Origin: Falsiroseomonas ponticola | GTDB lineage: Bacteria; Pseudomonadota; Alphaproteobacteria; Acetobacterales; Acetobacteraceae | Direction of reading: 5' to 3' | Assembly: GCF_016805305.1 (NCBI RefSeq) | Contig: NZ_JAERQN010000006.1 | Span: 62,001 to 126,000, forward strand | Length of the DNA stretch: 64,000 bases | Part shown: piece after piece, positions 16,765 to 24,449 of the stretch | How the letters are laid out: each line of letters opens with the position of its first letter | Position numbering within the stretch: position 1 is the first letter of the stretch | Program-made: the position numbers and the translations under genes | Notes under the pieces: model-generated | What the model was told of the DNA's origin: nothing | The model's input: only the letters and a program-made list of their open reading frames with translations | Databases searched by the model: none

Positions 16765-17865
16765 TCAGGATTCCACGATCACGGCCACGGGTCCGCCGCC
16801 ATCCGGCCCCTGATGCTCCGCCCCGCCGCTGATGAAGAGGTCGGTGCGCCCCGTCGCCGCCGCGGCCACGCCGCCGACCAGCGCGCGGGCGTGGCGCGTG
16901 GCGTTGATGTCGCTGTCGTCGTTCATGATGTGCCGGTTGCCGCGGATGCGCCCGCTGGCGGAGGGCTCCGCCTTGGCCAGCAGCGCCGCCAGTCGCCCGC
17001 GCTGCGCGTCGGAAAGCTGCCCCGGCGCCGCCAGCCCCGCCGCCGCCAGCGCCCGCTGGATCGCCGGGAAGTCAATCCCGTCCTGCATCACGTCATGCGC
17101 GATGCGCAGGCTTCCCGCCCAGGCCTCGCTATTGCCCAGCACGACGATCTCGTTCCGCGTCAATTCGACGCCCGCCGAGGCACTCGCCACGCCCGACCAC
17201 AGCGACAGATCCTCCCCGATCACCGCATCGGAAAGCCGGTCCGTCGCCACCTCCCCCAGCGCCAGCGCGACGCCGAGCGCCGAGGCCCCGCGCGAGAGCC
17301 CCATGGAGCGGTAGGTGTCATGCGTGGCGACGGTGGCGCCGCGCGCCTCGGCGTCCGCGATGCGCTCGCTGGTCAGCAGCGGGCATTTCACCTGGACGTA
17401 GTGGACATCGGCAACCGAGGCGATGCCCGCATCGGCCATGGCGGCGCGCACCGCTTCCGCCGTCGCCTCCACCTGCGCCATCCGGCCCAGCTCCTCCGGC
17501 CGGAAGTCGGGCGTGAAGGCCGTGCCGATGGCGAGTGCGCCGGCCGGCGCGGCATCCGTCTCCGTCACCGAGAACAGGATGAAGTGGGGCGCGAGCCCGC
17601 CTTCCGTGCCGCCGGACATCACCATCGCCACGCGCTCCGCCACCACGGCGGGTGTCGTGCCGAGATGGGCGGCGAGCATCGCGGCCAGCGCACTCACGGC
17701 GTAGGCTCTGGTAAAATCGTTGACGCAGCCATTGCCCTCGGTCTTGCCGAGGATGGCGACGATGCTGGCGGGGTCCAGCCTACCGGCGCTGAACAGCGCC
17801 TCGATCCCCGCCATGTCGGCGGGGTGGCGCATCGGAACCCGATGCACCGATGCCAGTCGAGTCAT
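16765..17865 (-). CDS. Ring-opening amidohydrolase (cyanuric acid amidohydrolase/barbiturase family)
   Basis: A 366-residue member of the small AtzD/barbiturase family, which opens cyanuric acid or barbiturate rings and has three pseudo-symmetric repeats each with a Ser-Lys pair. Candidate lysines are Lys41 (GKTEGNG), Lys160 (VKCPLL) and Lys298 (AKAEPS). Candidate serines are Ser84 (MSGGTEG), one of Ser228/Ser230 and Ser346 (ISGGAEHQGP). The metal-site segment HQGPDGGGPVAVI is intact. ATG 17865 overlaps the ABC ATPase stop (ATGA). The allophanate hydrolase genes in the operon favour cyanuric acid, but barbiturate cannot be excluded. Confidence 0.93.
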   Translation of the reverse strand: MTRLASVHRVPMRHPADMAGIEALFSAGRLDPASIVAILGKTEGNGCVNDFTRAYAVSALAAMLAAHLGTTPAVVAERVAMVMSGGTEGGLAPHFILFSVTETDAAPAGALAIGTAFTPDFRPEELGRMAQVEATAEAVRAAMADAGIASVADVHYVQVKCPLLTSERIADAEARGATVATHDTYRSMGLSRGASALGVALALGEVATDRLSDAVIGEDLSLWSGVASASAGVELTRNEIVVLGNSEAWAGSLRIAHDVMQDGIDFPAIQRALAAAGLAAPGQLSDAQRGRLAALLAKAEPSASGRIRGNRHIMNDDSDINATRHARALVGGVAAAATGRTDLFISGGAEHQGPDGGGPVAVIVES

Positions 17866-18635
17866 GCTGCCTTCTTCGCGTGGTGGCTGTGCAGCCGCGC
17901 ACCCAGTTCGCGCCGCACCTCGTTGAACTCCGGCGAGGAAACGTCGCGCGGCCGCGGCAGCTCGATCCGATGCTCGCTCGCGATCCGCCCAGGCCCCGGC
18001 TCCATCACCACGACGCGGTCGGCCAGGAAGATCGCCTCCTCGATGGAATGGGTCACGAACAGCACGGTCAGCCCCGTGCGCTGCCACAATTCGAGAAGCT
18101 CGTCCTGCAGCCGCTCCCGCGTCATCGCATCCAGCGCGCCGAAGGGCTCGTCCATCAGCACCACCTCCGCGTCATTCGCCAGCACGCGGGCGATGGCGAC
18201 CCGCTGCTTCATGCCGCCGGAGAGCTGGTGGGGATGCGCATCCGCAAAGCGCGTCAGGCCGATCAGGTTGACGAAGCGCTCGACCGTCTCCGCCACCTCG
18301 CCCTTCGGCCGGCCGCGCGACTTCGGCCCGAAGCCGATATTTTCTCGAACTGTCAGCCACGGGAAAAGGCCATAGTCCTGGAAGACCATGCCGCGGTCGG
18401 GCGCCGGCCCGGCGATGGGCTTGTCCCACATCAGCGCATCGCCATTCGTCGGCTGCTCGAACCCCGCCACGATGCGCAGCAGCGTCGATTTGCCACAGCC
18501 GGAGGCACCGATCAGGCAGACGAACTCGCCCTTCCGCACGGTCAGGTTCGCGTCGCGCAGCGCCTCGATCCGCGTATCGCCCAGCGTGTAGGTCTTGCCG
18601 ACATGCTTGATGTCGAGGATGGGGATCTCAGCCAC
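17862..18635 (-). CDS. NitT/TauT-family ABC transporter ATPase
   Basis: A 257-residue ATPase of the SsuB/TauB/NrtD class. Walker A GASGCGKSTLL lies near 42-52, the signature LSGGMKQRVAIARVL near 138-152 and Walker B VVLMDEPFGALD near 158-169. It powers the importer with the permease at 18628 and the binding protein at 19489. Its start overlaps the permease stop by 8 bases, and its stop overlaps the ring-opening amidohydrolase start, tying uptake and ring opening into one translational unit. Confidence 0.95.
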   Translation of the reverse strand: MAEIPILDIKHVGKTYTLGDTRIEALRDANLTVRKGEFVCLIGASGCGKSTLLRIVAGFEQPTNGDALMWDKPIAGPAPDRGMVFQDYGLFPWLTVRENIGFGPKSRGRPKGEVAETVERFVNLIGLTRFADAHPHQLSGGMKQRVAIARVLANDAEVVLMDEPFGALDAMTRERLQDELLELWQRTGLTVLFVTHSIEEAIFLADRVVVMEPGPGRIASEHRIELPRPRDVSSPEFNEVRRELGARLHSHHAKKAA

Positions 18636-19476
18636 GATGCATGGGGCTCCAGCGCAGGGCGCGGTTCATCAGCATGACCACGATTCGGTCGCTGACGAAG
18701 CCGGCGATGCCGATGACGATCATGCCGCAGATCACGAGTTCCGTGCGGCTCAGCGTGCGGCCATCCATGATGACGGCGCCCAGCCCCTGCGGCACACCCG
18801 TCATCTCCCCCACCACGATCACGAACCAGGCGAGGCCGAGGCCGAGCCGCAGCCCCGTAAAGATGGAAGGCAGCGCGGCCGGCAGCACCACGCGGAAGAA
18901 CTGCGCATTGCCGCGGCAGCCCAGCATGGACGCGGCCTCGAACAGCCGCGGCTCCACATTCTTCACGCCGAAGATGGTGTTCAGCAGGATGGGGTAGAAG
19001 GCGCCGAGGAAGACCAGGAAGAAGGCGGATTTCGGCCCCAGCCCGAAGAGGATCATGGACAGCGGCAGCCAGGCCGTGACCGGGATCGGCCGCATCAATT
19101 GCAGAAACGGGTCGAGAAGCTGCCGCACCAGCGTGATGCGCCCGATCAGCAGCCCGAGCGGCACCGCCACCGCGGCAGCCAGCAGAAAGCCGCCATAGAC
19201 GCGCGACGCGCTGGCCAGCAGGTGCAGGTGGAGCGTGGCGGAGAAGGCATCGTCCCAGATGCCGCCCACCGCGAAATCCACCATGTACTCCGCCACCTCG
19301 GCGGGGGACGGGATCAGCCGCGTCATCCCCGCCTTCACCGCCAGGTGCCAGCCCAGCAGCAGCAGCAGCGGCACCACCAGCGACAGCGCGATGGGGCCGA
19401 GGCGTTTCGCCAGGCGCTGCCCCGCGCTGCGCGTGGGCGCGACGGCGGGCGCCGTCGCGATCATGGCCTCGGCCAT
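18628..19476 (-). CDS. NitT/TauT-family ABC transporter permease
   Basis: A 282-residue membrane protein of the SsuC/TauC family with a cytoplasmic N-terminus of about 30 residues, roughly six helices and the EAA loop in the region FEAASMLGCRGNAQFFRVVLPAALPSIF. It forms the channel of the cyclic-amide importer. It begins 12 bases after the binding-protein gene and overlaps the ATPase gene. Confidence 0.95.
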   Translation of the reverse strand: MAEAMIATAPAVAPTRSAGQRLAKRLGPIALSLVVPLLLLLGWHLAVKAGMTRLIPSPAEVAEYMVDFAVGGIWDDAFSATLHLHLLASASRVYGGFLLAAAVAVPLGLLIGRITLVRQLLDPFLQLMRPIPVTAWLPLSMILFGLGPKSAFFLVFLGAFYPILLNTIFGVKNVEPRLFEAASMLGCRGNAQFFRVVLPAALPSIFTGLRLGLGLAWFVIVVGEMTGVPQGLGAVIMDGRTLSRTELVICGMIVIGIAGFVSDRIVVMLMNRALRWSPMHRG

Positions 19477-19488
19477 CGCACCCTTCCC

Positions 19489-20439
19489 TTACGAGGTCGC
19501 GACTTCGTTGGAGAAGCGCGGGTTGAGGAAGGTGTTGAAGTTCGGCAGCTGGCGGATCTGCCGCATCTCCAGCATCTGCTGCGCATAGGCGCGCGCCTGG
19601 CCGAGCACCGTGTCGTCCAGCTTCCAGATGTATTCGACGTTGTTGGCGCCCAGCGCCTGCTCCACCGCTGCGCGCGGCGCGCCGAGGATGCGGACCGTCG
19701 CATCCGCGACCTCGCGCGGATTCGCCATCATGAACTCGCTGGCCCGGCGATGGATGCCGAGCATGGTGCGCACCAGCGCGGGGTCCTGCGCGATCTGCTG
19801 TTCGCTGGTCGCGAAGATCATGTTCAGCCCGCCCATGGCGGTGCCGTAGGGATATTCCACCAGCTGGCCCACGCCGGAGGAGATGGACAGCCCCGGCCCC
19901 GGCTCCGCGCCCACATAGGCGTCGATGTCGCCGCGGGAGAGCATGGCATGCATCTCGCCGAAGGGCACGCGCACGCTGGTGATGTCCCGCACCGTCATGC
20001 CGGTCTGGCGCAGGCGCTCCAGGATGAACACCTCCTGCGTCGAGCCCGGCCAGATGCCGACGCGCTTGCCGCGCAGATCCGCGATGGTGCGGATCGGCGT
20101 ACCGGCCTTGGCGACCACGCCCATGCCCCGGTTGCAGAAGGCGCCGACCACCACCACGGGCTCCCCGGCCGCCGCGCCCAGCAGCGCGGCGGCGATGCCG
20201 AAGCCGCCGAAATTGACGGAGTTGGTGACGACCGCGTTCTTGCCGTCGGTCGGGCTGTCGAAGGTCGTGATCTCGATCTTCAGGTTGGCCGGCGCGAAAC
20301 GCTCATAGAAATGCGGCGTCATGGAATGGATGAGGCGAAGCGACCCCATCCGCACGGTGCGCTGCGCCTGCGCATTCGCGACATGCGGCGCGGCGACCAG
20401 CGCGCTGGCCCCGGCGAGGATATGGCGGCGACGGATCAT
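19489..20439 (-). CDS. NitT/TauT-family ABC transporter substrate-binding protein
   Basis: A 316-residue periplasmic protein of the SsuA/NMT1-like family. A signal with an arginine-rich start (MIRRRH) ends around VANAQA (residues 20-25), and the mature protein has the two-lobe pattern with AGTPIRTIADLRGKRVGIWPG. It would capture the ring substrate or its precursor for import. ATG 20439 is preceded by GGGAG, so the longer upstream open frame is not used. It follows the split allophanate hydrolase genes by 31 bases. Confidence 0.93.
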   Translation of the reverse strand: MIRRRHILAGASALVAAPHVANAQAQRTVRMGSLRLIHSMTPHFYERFAPANLKIEITTFDSPTDGKNAVVTNSVNFGGFGIAAALLGAAAGEPVVVVGAFCNRGMGVVAKAGTPIRTIADLRGKRVGIWPGSTQEVFILERLRQTGMTVRDITSVRVPFGEMHAMLSRGDIDAYVGAEPGPGLSISSGVGQLVEYPYGTAMGGLNMIFATSEQQIAQDPALVRTMLGIHRRASEFMMANPREVADATVRILGAPRAAVEQALGANNVEYIWKLDDTVLGQARAYAQQMLEMRQIRQLPNFNTFLNPRFSNEVATS

Positions 20440-20470
20440 TCTCTCTTTCTCCCTGTTCAGCCCATGGGTT

Positions 20471-20860
20471 TCAGGTGGTGGCGAGGCTGGCGATGAAGGC
20501 GCGCCAGCCGCCGAACTCGGAAATCTCGGTGGCGCCGGCCAGGCCCTCGGGCTCCACCAGGAAGCCCTTGGGCGTGGTGCCATCGGCCAGCAGCAGCGTG
20601 CCGATGCAGAGCGGCGCGGGAACGCCGGCGACGAAGCGGCCGAAGCCGTCCTCCGGCAGCGCCCAGACCTCCGTCGCGATGGCGTGGCCATCGGCCACGC
20701 GCAGCAGGCCCGGCCGCTTCGGCGGGCCGCCCGCCAGCGCGAAGAGCCGGTAGCAGGGCCTGGTCGCGACGGCGCGGCGCAGCACCGCCCCTTCCCGCAG
20801 CAGTTCCGGGTTCAGCACCATGCCGGAGAGGTGCGCGCCGACGACGGCGATCTCGATCAT
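20471..20860 (-). CDS. Allophanate hydrolase C-terminal domain as a separate protein
   Basis: A 129-residue protein corresponding to the C-terminal domain of AtzF/DUR1,2-type allophanate hydrolase, a gamma-glutamylcyclotransferase-like fold. The opening AVVGAHLSGMVLNPELL and the block RPCYRLFALAGGPPKRPGL are characteristic. In fused enzymes this domain decarboxylates N-carboxyurea, the product of the amidase half. Here it is encoded separately, with ATG 20860 overlapping the amidase stop (ATGA), so the two halves are made in step and probably form a complex. Confidence 0.9.
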   Translation of the reverse strand: MIEIAVVGAHLSGMVLNPELLREGAVLRRAVATRPCYRLFALAGGPPKRPGLLRVADGHAIATEVWALPEDGFGRFVAGVPAPLCIGTLLLADGTTPKGFLVEPEGLAGATEISEFGGWRAFIASLATT

Positions 20861-22185
20861 GCCGCGAAGCCCTCCATCAAGGCGGTGCCGGTGGCGGCCA
20901 GCGCGGCGTCGTGGCCGCGGGGCCCGATCAGCGTGACGCCGAAGGGCAGCCCGTCCGGCCGAAGCGGCGCCGGCACGGCCAGCGCCGCCAGGTCCAGCAG
21001 GTTGACGAAATTGGTGTAGGTGCCGAGCCGGGCATTGGGCCCGATCGGGTCCGCCTCCAGCTCCGCCAGCGTCGGGAAGTTGGGGGCGGTCGGCACCAGC
21101 AGCGCCTCGATCCCCTCCCAGGCCGGACGGGTCGCGAGGCGGAGCTCCGCCAGGCGATGCAGGCCGCGGAAGGCATCCGTCGCGCTGAAGCGCGCGGCGC
21201 CGGCGACGATCCGGCGCGTGACGGGGTGCATCGCCTCGGGCGCGACCAGCGCGCCGAAGGCGGCATCGCGCTCCGCCACGAAGGCGCCCTCGTAGAGCAG
21301 CCGCGCGACTTCGAGGAAGGGCGAGAGGTCGCGCTCCACCAGCGTCACGCCGGCGGGCAGGCGCGCCAGCGCCGCCTCCCACGCCGCGCGCTGCGCCGGC
21401 CCATCCAGGTGCAGCTCCTGCGCGCGGGGGATGCCGAGGCGGGTCAGCGCCGCGCCCGGCGTGCCGAGCTCGATCGGCCGCGACCAGGGATCGCGGTCAT
21501 CCGCGCCGGCCATCACGCCGTAGCAGGCCCAGGCATCCGCGACGCTGCGCGCGAAGACGGAAATGCAGTCGAGGCTCGGGCAGGCCGGCACCACGCCGCG
21601 GGAGGGGATGGCGCCGACGCTCGGCTTCAGCCCGACCAGCCCGTTCAGCGCCGCCGGCACGCGGCCCGACCCGGCCGTATCCGTGCCGAGCGACAGCAGC
21701 GCCAGCCCCTGCGCCACCGCGACGGCGGAGCCGGAGGAGGAGCCGCCCGGCACGCGATCCGGCGCGCAGGCATTGCGCGGGACGGGATGCGGCGTCCGCA
21801 CCCCCACCAGCCCCGTCGCGAACTGGTCGAGATTGGTCTTGCCCGTGATGATCGCCCCCGCCGCCACCAGCCGCGCCACCGCCGGCGCCGATTCGGCCGG
21901 GCTGTAGGCATGGGCCGGGCAGGCCGCCGTGGTCGGCATGCCGGCGACGTCGATATTGTCCTTCACCGCGACCGGCACGCCCCAGAGGGGGTAGCGCGCG
22001 GGGTCGAAGGGCGGCAGCGCCGCCACCGAGGCCGCCATGGCCTCCGCCGTTGGCCGGTGGAGGTAGATGCCGGGGTCGCCCAGCGCCTGGTGCCGCGCCT
22101 CCAGCGCCGCGATCACGGCGCCGGGCGCCAGGCCGCCGGCATAGGCGGCGTGCAGCGCGGCGATGCTGGCGGGCAGCGCGGTCAT
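20857..22185 (-). CDS. Allophanate hydrolase, amidase domain (AtzF N-terminal half)
   Basis: A 442-residue amidase-signature enzyme. The Ser-cisSer-Lys triad is Lys75 (AVKDNID), Ser149 (GGSSSGSA) and Ser173 (DTAGSGR); the Lys-Ser-Ser spacing of 74 and 24 residues is the same as in AtzF (91/165/189, from memory of the family). It hydrolyses allophanate to N-carboxyurea and ammonia. The second domain of full-length allophanate hydrolase is encoded by the next, overlapping gene. It is the first gene of the operon, with three repeated operator-like words in its 213-base upstream region. Confidence 0.92.
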   Translation of the reverse strand: MTALPASIAALHAAYAGGLAPGAVIAALEARHQALGDPGIYLHRPTAEAMAASVAALPPFDPARYPLWGVPVAVKDNIDVAGMPTTAACPAHAYSPAESAPAVARLVAAGAIITGKTNLDQFATGLVGVRTPHPVPRNACAPDRVPGGSSSGSAVAVAQGLALLSLGTDTAGSGRVPAALNGLVGLKPSVGAIPSRGVVPACPSLDCISVFARSVADAWACYGVMAGADDRDPWSRPIELGTPGAALTRLGIPRAQELHLDGPAQRAAWEAALARLPAGVTLVERDLSPFLEVARLLYEGAFVAERDAAFGALVAPEAMHPVTRRIVAGAARFSATDAFRGLHRLAELRLATRPAWEGIEALLVPTAPNFPTLAELEADPIGPNARLGTYTNFVNLLDLAALAVPAPLRPDGLPFGVTLIGPRGHDAALAATGTALMEGFAA

Positions 22186-22289
22186 CGGGGGGATCGGGGC
22201 GTCGCGGTCATCGCCGCCGCATCAGCAATCCGCGTGCCGCGGGGAGGGATCACGCCATATCAAGGGCTTGGCTACGAAACGGTGCCGCG

Positions 22290-22375
22290 CCGTGTATGCA
22301 GCGCCCGCCATCAGGGCCGGATATGCATCGAAAAAGGGCAGATGGGCGCCGCCACGCCCCGCATCCGTGTATGCA
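22290..22375. promoter_or_regulatory. Three direct repeats, probable GntR operators
   Basis: The 11-base word CCGNNTATGCA occurs three times in the same orientation: 22290-22300, 22317-22327 and 22365-22375; the first and last are identical (CCGTGTATGCA). They lie between the GntR gene and the allophanate hydrolase gene, just upstream of the latter. TGTATGCA-like half-sites are usual for GntR proteins with an FCD domain, so these are the likely binding sites of the neighbouring regulator. The rest of the 22186-22398 gap shows nothing else I recognise. Confidence 0.65.
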
Positions 22376-22398
22376 AATGCCCCGGAACTGCCCAGTCG

Positions 22399-23331
22399 TC
22401 AGGCAGCGTCCGGCCGCCGCCTCGCCCCCGCCATGGCCACCCAGGTGCGTTCCGTCACGCCGATATGCGCCCGCAGCGCCGCCGCCGCCCCTGCCGCATC
22501 GCCGCGCTGGATCGCCGTCACGATCGCCACATGCTCCTCATGCGACTTCCGCATCCGGTCCGGCGCTTCCAGCTGCGCCGCCCGGAAGGGCGCCAGCCGC
22601 CGCCGCGTCGCCGAGGCGATCTCCGCGAGGTAGCGGTTATGCGCCCCGGCATAGAGCAGGTGGTGGAAGGCCACGTTCGCCGCCCGGTACCCCGCCACAT
22701 CCCCCGCCCGCACCATGCCCGCCATGGTGGCGATCTGGCGTTCCAGCCCCCGCCGCTCCGCCGGCGTCATCCCCGCCGCGCAGCGGGCGGCGGCCATCGC
22801 CTCCAGCTCCGCCATCACCACGAACATCTCGGCCAGCTGCCCGGCATCGGGGATGGCGACGACGCAGCCGCGGCGCGGCACCGCCTGCACCAGGCCCGTC
22901 GGCGCCAATTGGCGCAGCGCCTCCCGCACCGGGGTGCGGCTGACCGAGAACTGCGCCGCCAGCGAGGCCTCGTCCAGCGCCGCGCCCGGCTTCAGGCGGC
23001 CGGCGACGATGTCATCCGCCAGCTGGGCGGCGATCACCTCCGCCCGCGTGGGGCGTCGCGCCTCCTGGCGCGCAGGGGATCGCGCCTCCTGGCGCGCGGG
23101 GGATCGAGCCTCCTGGCGCGCGGAGGATCGCGCCTCCGGGTGCGCGGAGGATCGCGCCTCCGGGTGCGCGGAGGATCGCGCCTCCGGGTGCGCGGAGGAT
23201 CGCGCCTCCGGGTGCGCGGGGGATCGCGCCTCCGCTCGCGCGGGCTGGCGCGGTTCAACCCGCGCGGGATTGCGCGGCTCCGCCCGCTCGGGGGGCTGCT
23301 GGAGGGTTTCGGGGGAGGCGCGTCCGGGCAT
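22399..23331 (-). CDS. GntR-family (FCD) regulator with a repetitive N-terminal extension
   Basis: A 310-residue regulator. A winged helix covers about residues 97-165, with VSRTPVREALRQLAPTGLV as its recognition region. A helical FCD ligand domain follows at about 170-300. Ahead of them, residues 15-93 form an unusual run of eight-residue repeats (SSAHPEAR/SPARQEAR), absent from normal GntR proteins, which begin near the HTH. The start could therefore be later, for example GTG 23037, but that codon lacks a good ribosome site. It probably controls the cyclic-amide operon downstream. ATG 23331 is the inferred start. Confidence 0.85.
   Translation of the reverse strand: MPGRASPETLQQPPERAEPRNPARVEPRQPARAEARSPAHPEARSSAHPEARSSAHPEARSSAHPEARSSARQEARSPARQEARSPARQEARRPTRAEVIAAQLADDIVAGRLKPGAALDEASLAAQFSVSRTPVREALRQLAPTGLVQAVPRRGCVVAIPDAGQLAEMFVVMAELEAMAAARCAAGMTPAERRGLERQIATMAGMVRAGDVAGYRAANVAFHHLLYAGAHNRYLAEIASATRRRLAPFRAAQLEAPDRMRKSHEEHVAIVTAIQRGDAAGAAAALRAHIGVTERTWVAMAGARRRPDAA
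23053..23292. repeat. 24-base tandem repeat (minisatellite) inside the GntR gene
   Basis: About ten head-to-tail 24-base units. Those at 23077-23244 are nearly identical (four have the same core, GGATCGCGCCTCCGGGTGCG), with decaying units on both sides. The unit length is a multiple of three, so copy-number changes keep the reading frame. On the coding strand each good unit contains a GGAGG, that is, a strong Shine-Dalgarno-like sequence. Confidence 0.92.
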
Positions 23332-23372
23332 GCCGCTTTCTGGCGCGGTCGGCCCGGCCGCGTCCAGCGCGA

Positions 23373-24413
23373 TCAGCGGAAGGGATAGGGGTAGAGCAGC
23401 CCGCCGCGCCGCCAGAGGTCCGACAACCCCCGGTCGAGCCCGATCGCGGAGCCCTCGCCGAGGTTCCGGTCGAAGATCTCCCCGTAGTTGCCGACCTGGC
23501 GGATCGCCTCCAGCGCCCAGGTATCCGCGAGTCCCAGCGCCTGGCCGAGCCCGGGGTCGAGTCCCAGCAGGAAGCGGGTTTCCGTGTTGTCGGACTGGAT
23601 GGCGGTCTCCAGGTTGCCGCTGTTCACCTCCAGCTCCTCCGCCGCCACCAGCGCATGCAGCGTCCAGGTGACGATCTGGCGCCAGCGATTGTCGTGGCCC
23701 GGCACGAAGGGGGTCAGCGGCTCCCGGCTCAGCCTTTCGGGCAGCACCACGGCGCTGGCGGGGTTCGGCAGGTCGGTCGCGCGCAGCGTGGCCAGCGCGG
23801 CCGCATCGGCGGAGACCGCATCGCAATCGCCGGCGCGGAAGGCGGCGATCAGCGCCGGGCCGCCCTGCGCGATGGGCACCGGGGTGATGGCGATGCCGGC
23901 CCGCGTGGCCGCGTTGTGCAGGATCGCCAGGCTGCCATCCACGGCGGGGGCGGCGACGCAGATGCGCTTGCCCTCCAGCTGCCGGAAGGCGGCGATATCC
24001 GCATCCGTCCGCACCATCACCCCCTGCCCGTCATGCAGCAGCACGCCGACGGGCACCAGGTTCCGCCCGGCATCGCGCAGCGCCGTCGCGGTCAGGTTGC
24101 TGGACAGGATATCGACGCTGGCGGTCTCCACCGATTCCAGGCTGGCCGCCAGGCTCGGCGCCGTCACGAAGCGGACCTTGGCCGCATCGCCCAGCGCCGC
24201 CGCGGCGACGGCGCGGCAGAAATCCGCATCCAGCCCGCGCATCACGCCCTGCGCGTCGGGGGCGGAGAAGCCGGGCAGCAGGCCGAAGACGCCGCAGCGC
24301 ACCTCGCCGCGCGCCCGCACGCCGTCCAGCACCGGGGAGGCGTTCTGGGCCTGGGTGGGGGCCGCGATGGCGATGCCGGCCATGGCGAGGAAGGCGAGGA
24401 GGGCGCGGCGCAT
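23373..24413 (-). CDS. AapJ-like general amino-acid-binding protein (orphan)
   Basis: A 346-residue family-3 solute-binding protein with signal MRRALLAFLAMAGIAIAAP ending near AQA. The C-terminal stretch with RQVGNYGEIFDRNLG is a hallmark of the AapJ/BztA general amino-acid group. ATG 24413 is chosen because GGAG lies 8-9 bases upstream; ATG 24446 would add 11 residues but has no site. No permease or ATPase gene is adjacent, so it must serve a transporter encoded elsewhere. It lies upstream of the GntR gene with a 41-base gap. Confidence 0.9.
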   Translation of the reverse strand: MRRALLAFLAMAGIAIAAPTQAQNASPVLDGVRARGEVRCGVFGLLPGFSAPDAQGVMRGLDADFCRAVAAAALGDAAKVRFVTAPSLAASLESVETASVDILSSNLTATALRDAGRNLVPVGVLLHDGQGVMVRTDADIAAFRQLEGKRICVAAPAVDGSLAILHNAATRAGIAITPVPIAQGGPALIAAFRAGDCDAVSADAAALATLRATDLPNPASAVVLPERLSREPLTPFVPGHDNRWRQIVTWTLHALVAAEELEVNSGNLETAIQSDNTETRFLLGLDPGLGQALGLADTWALEAIRQVGNYGEIFDRNLGEGSAIGLDRGLSDLWRRGGLLYPYPFR

Positions 24414-24449
24414 GGCGGGGCTCCGGGAAGGGGGGACGGGGCGCATGGG

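Noticed and set aside
16765..18087. Longer version of the ring-opening amidohydrolase starting upstream of 17865
   Set aside because: The extension would read out of frame through the 3' end of the ABC ATPase gene; ATG 17865 overlaps the ATPase stop and gives the family N-terminus.
23053..23292. A CRISPR-like array
   Set aside because: Units are contiguous with no spacers and are in frame within a regulator gene; it is a tandem minisatellite.
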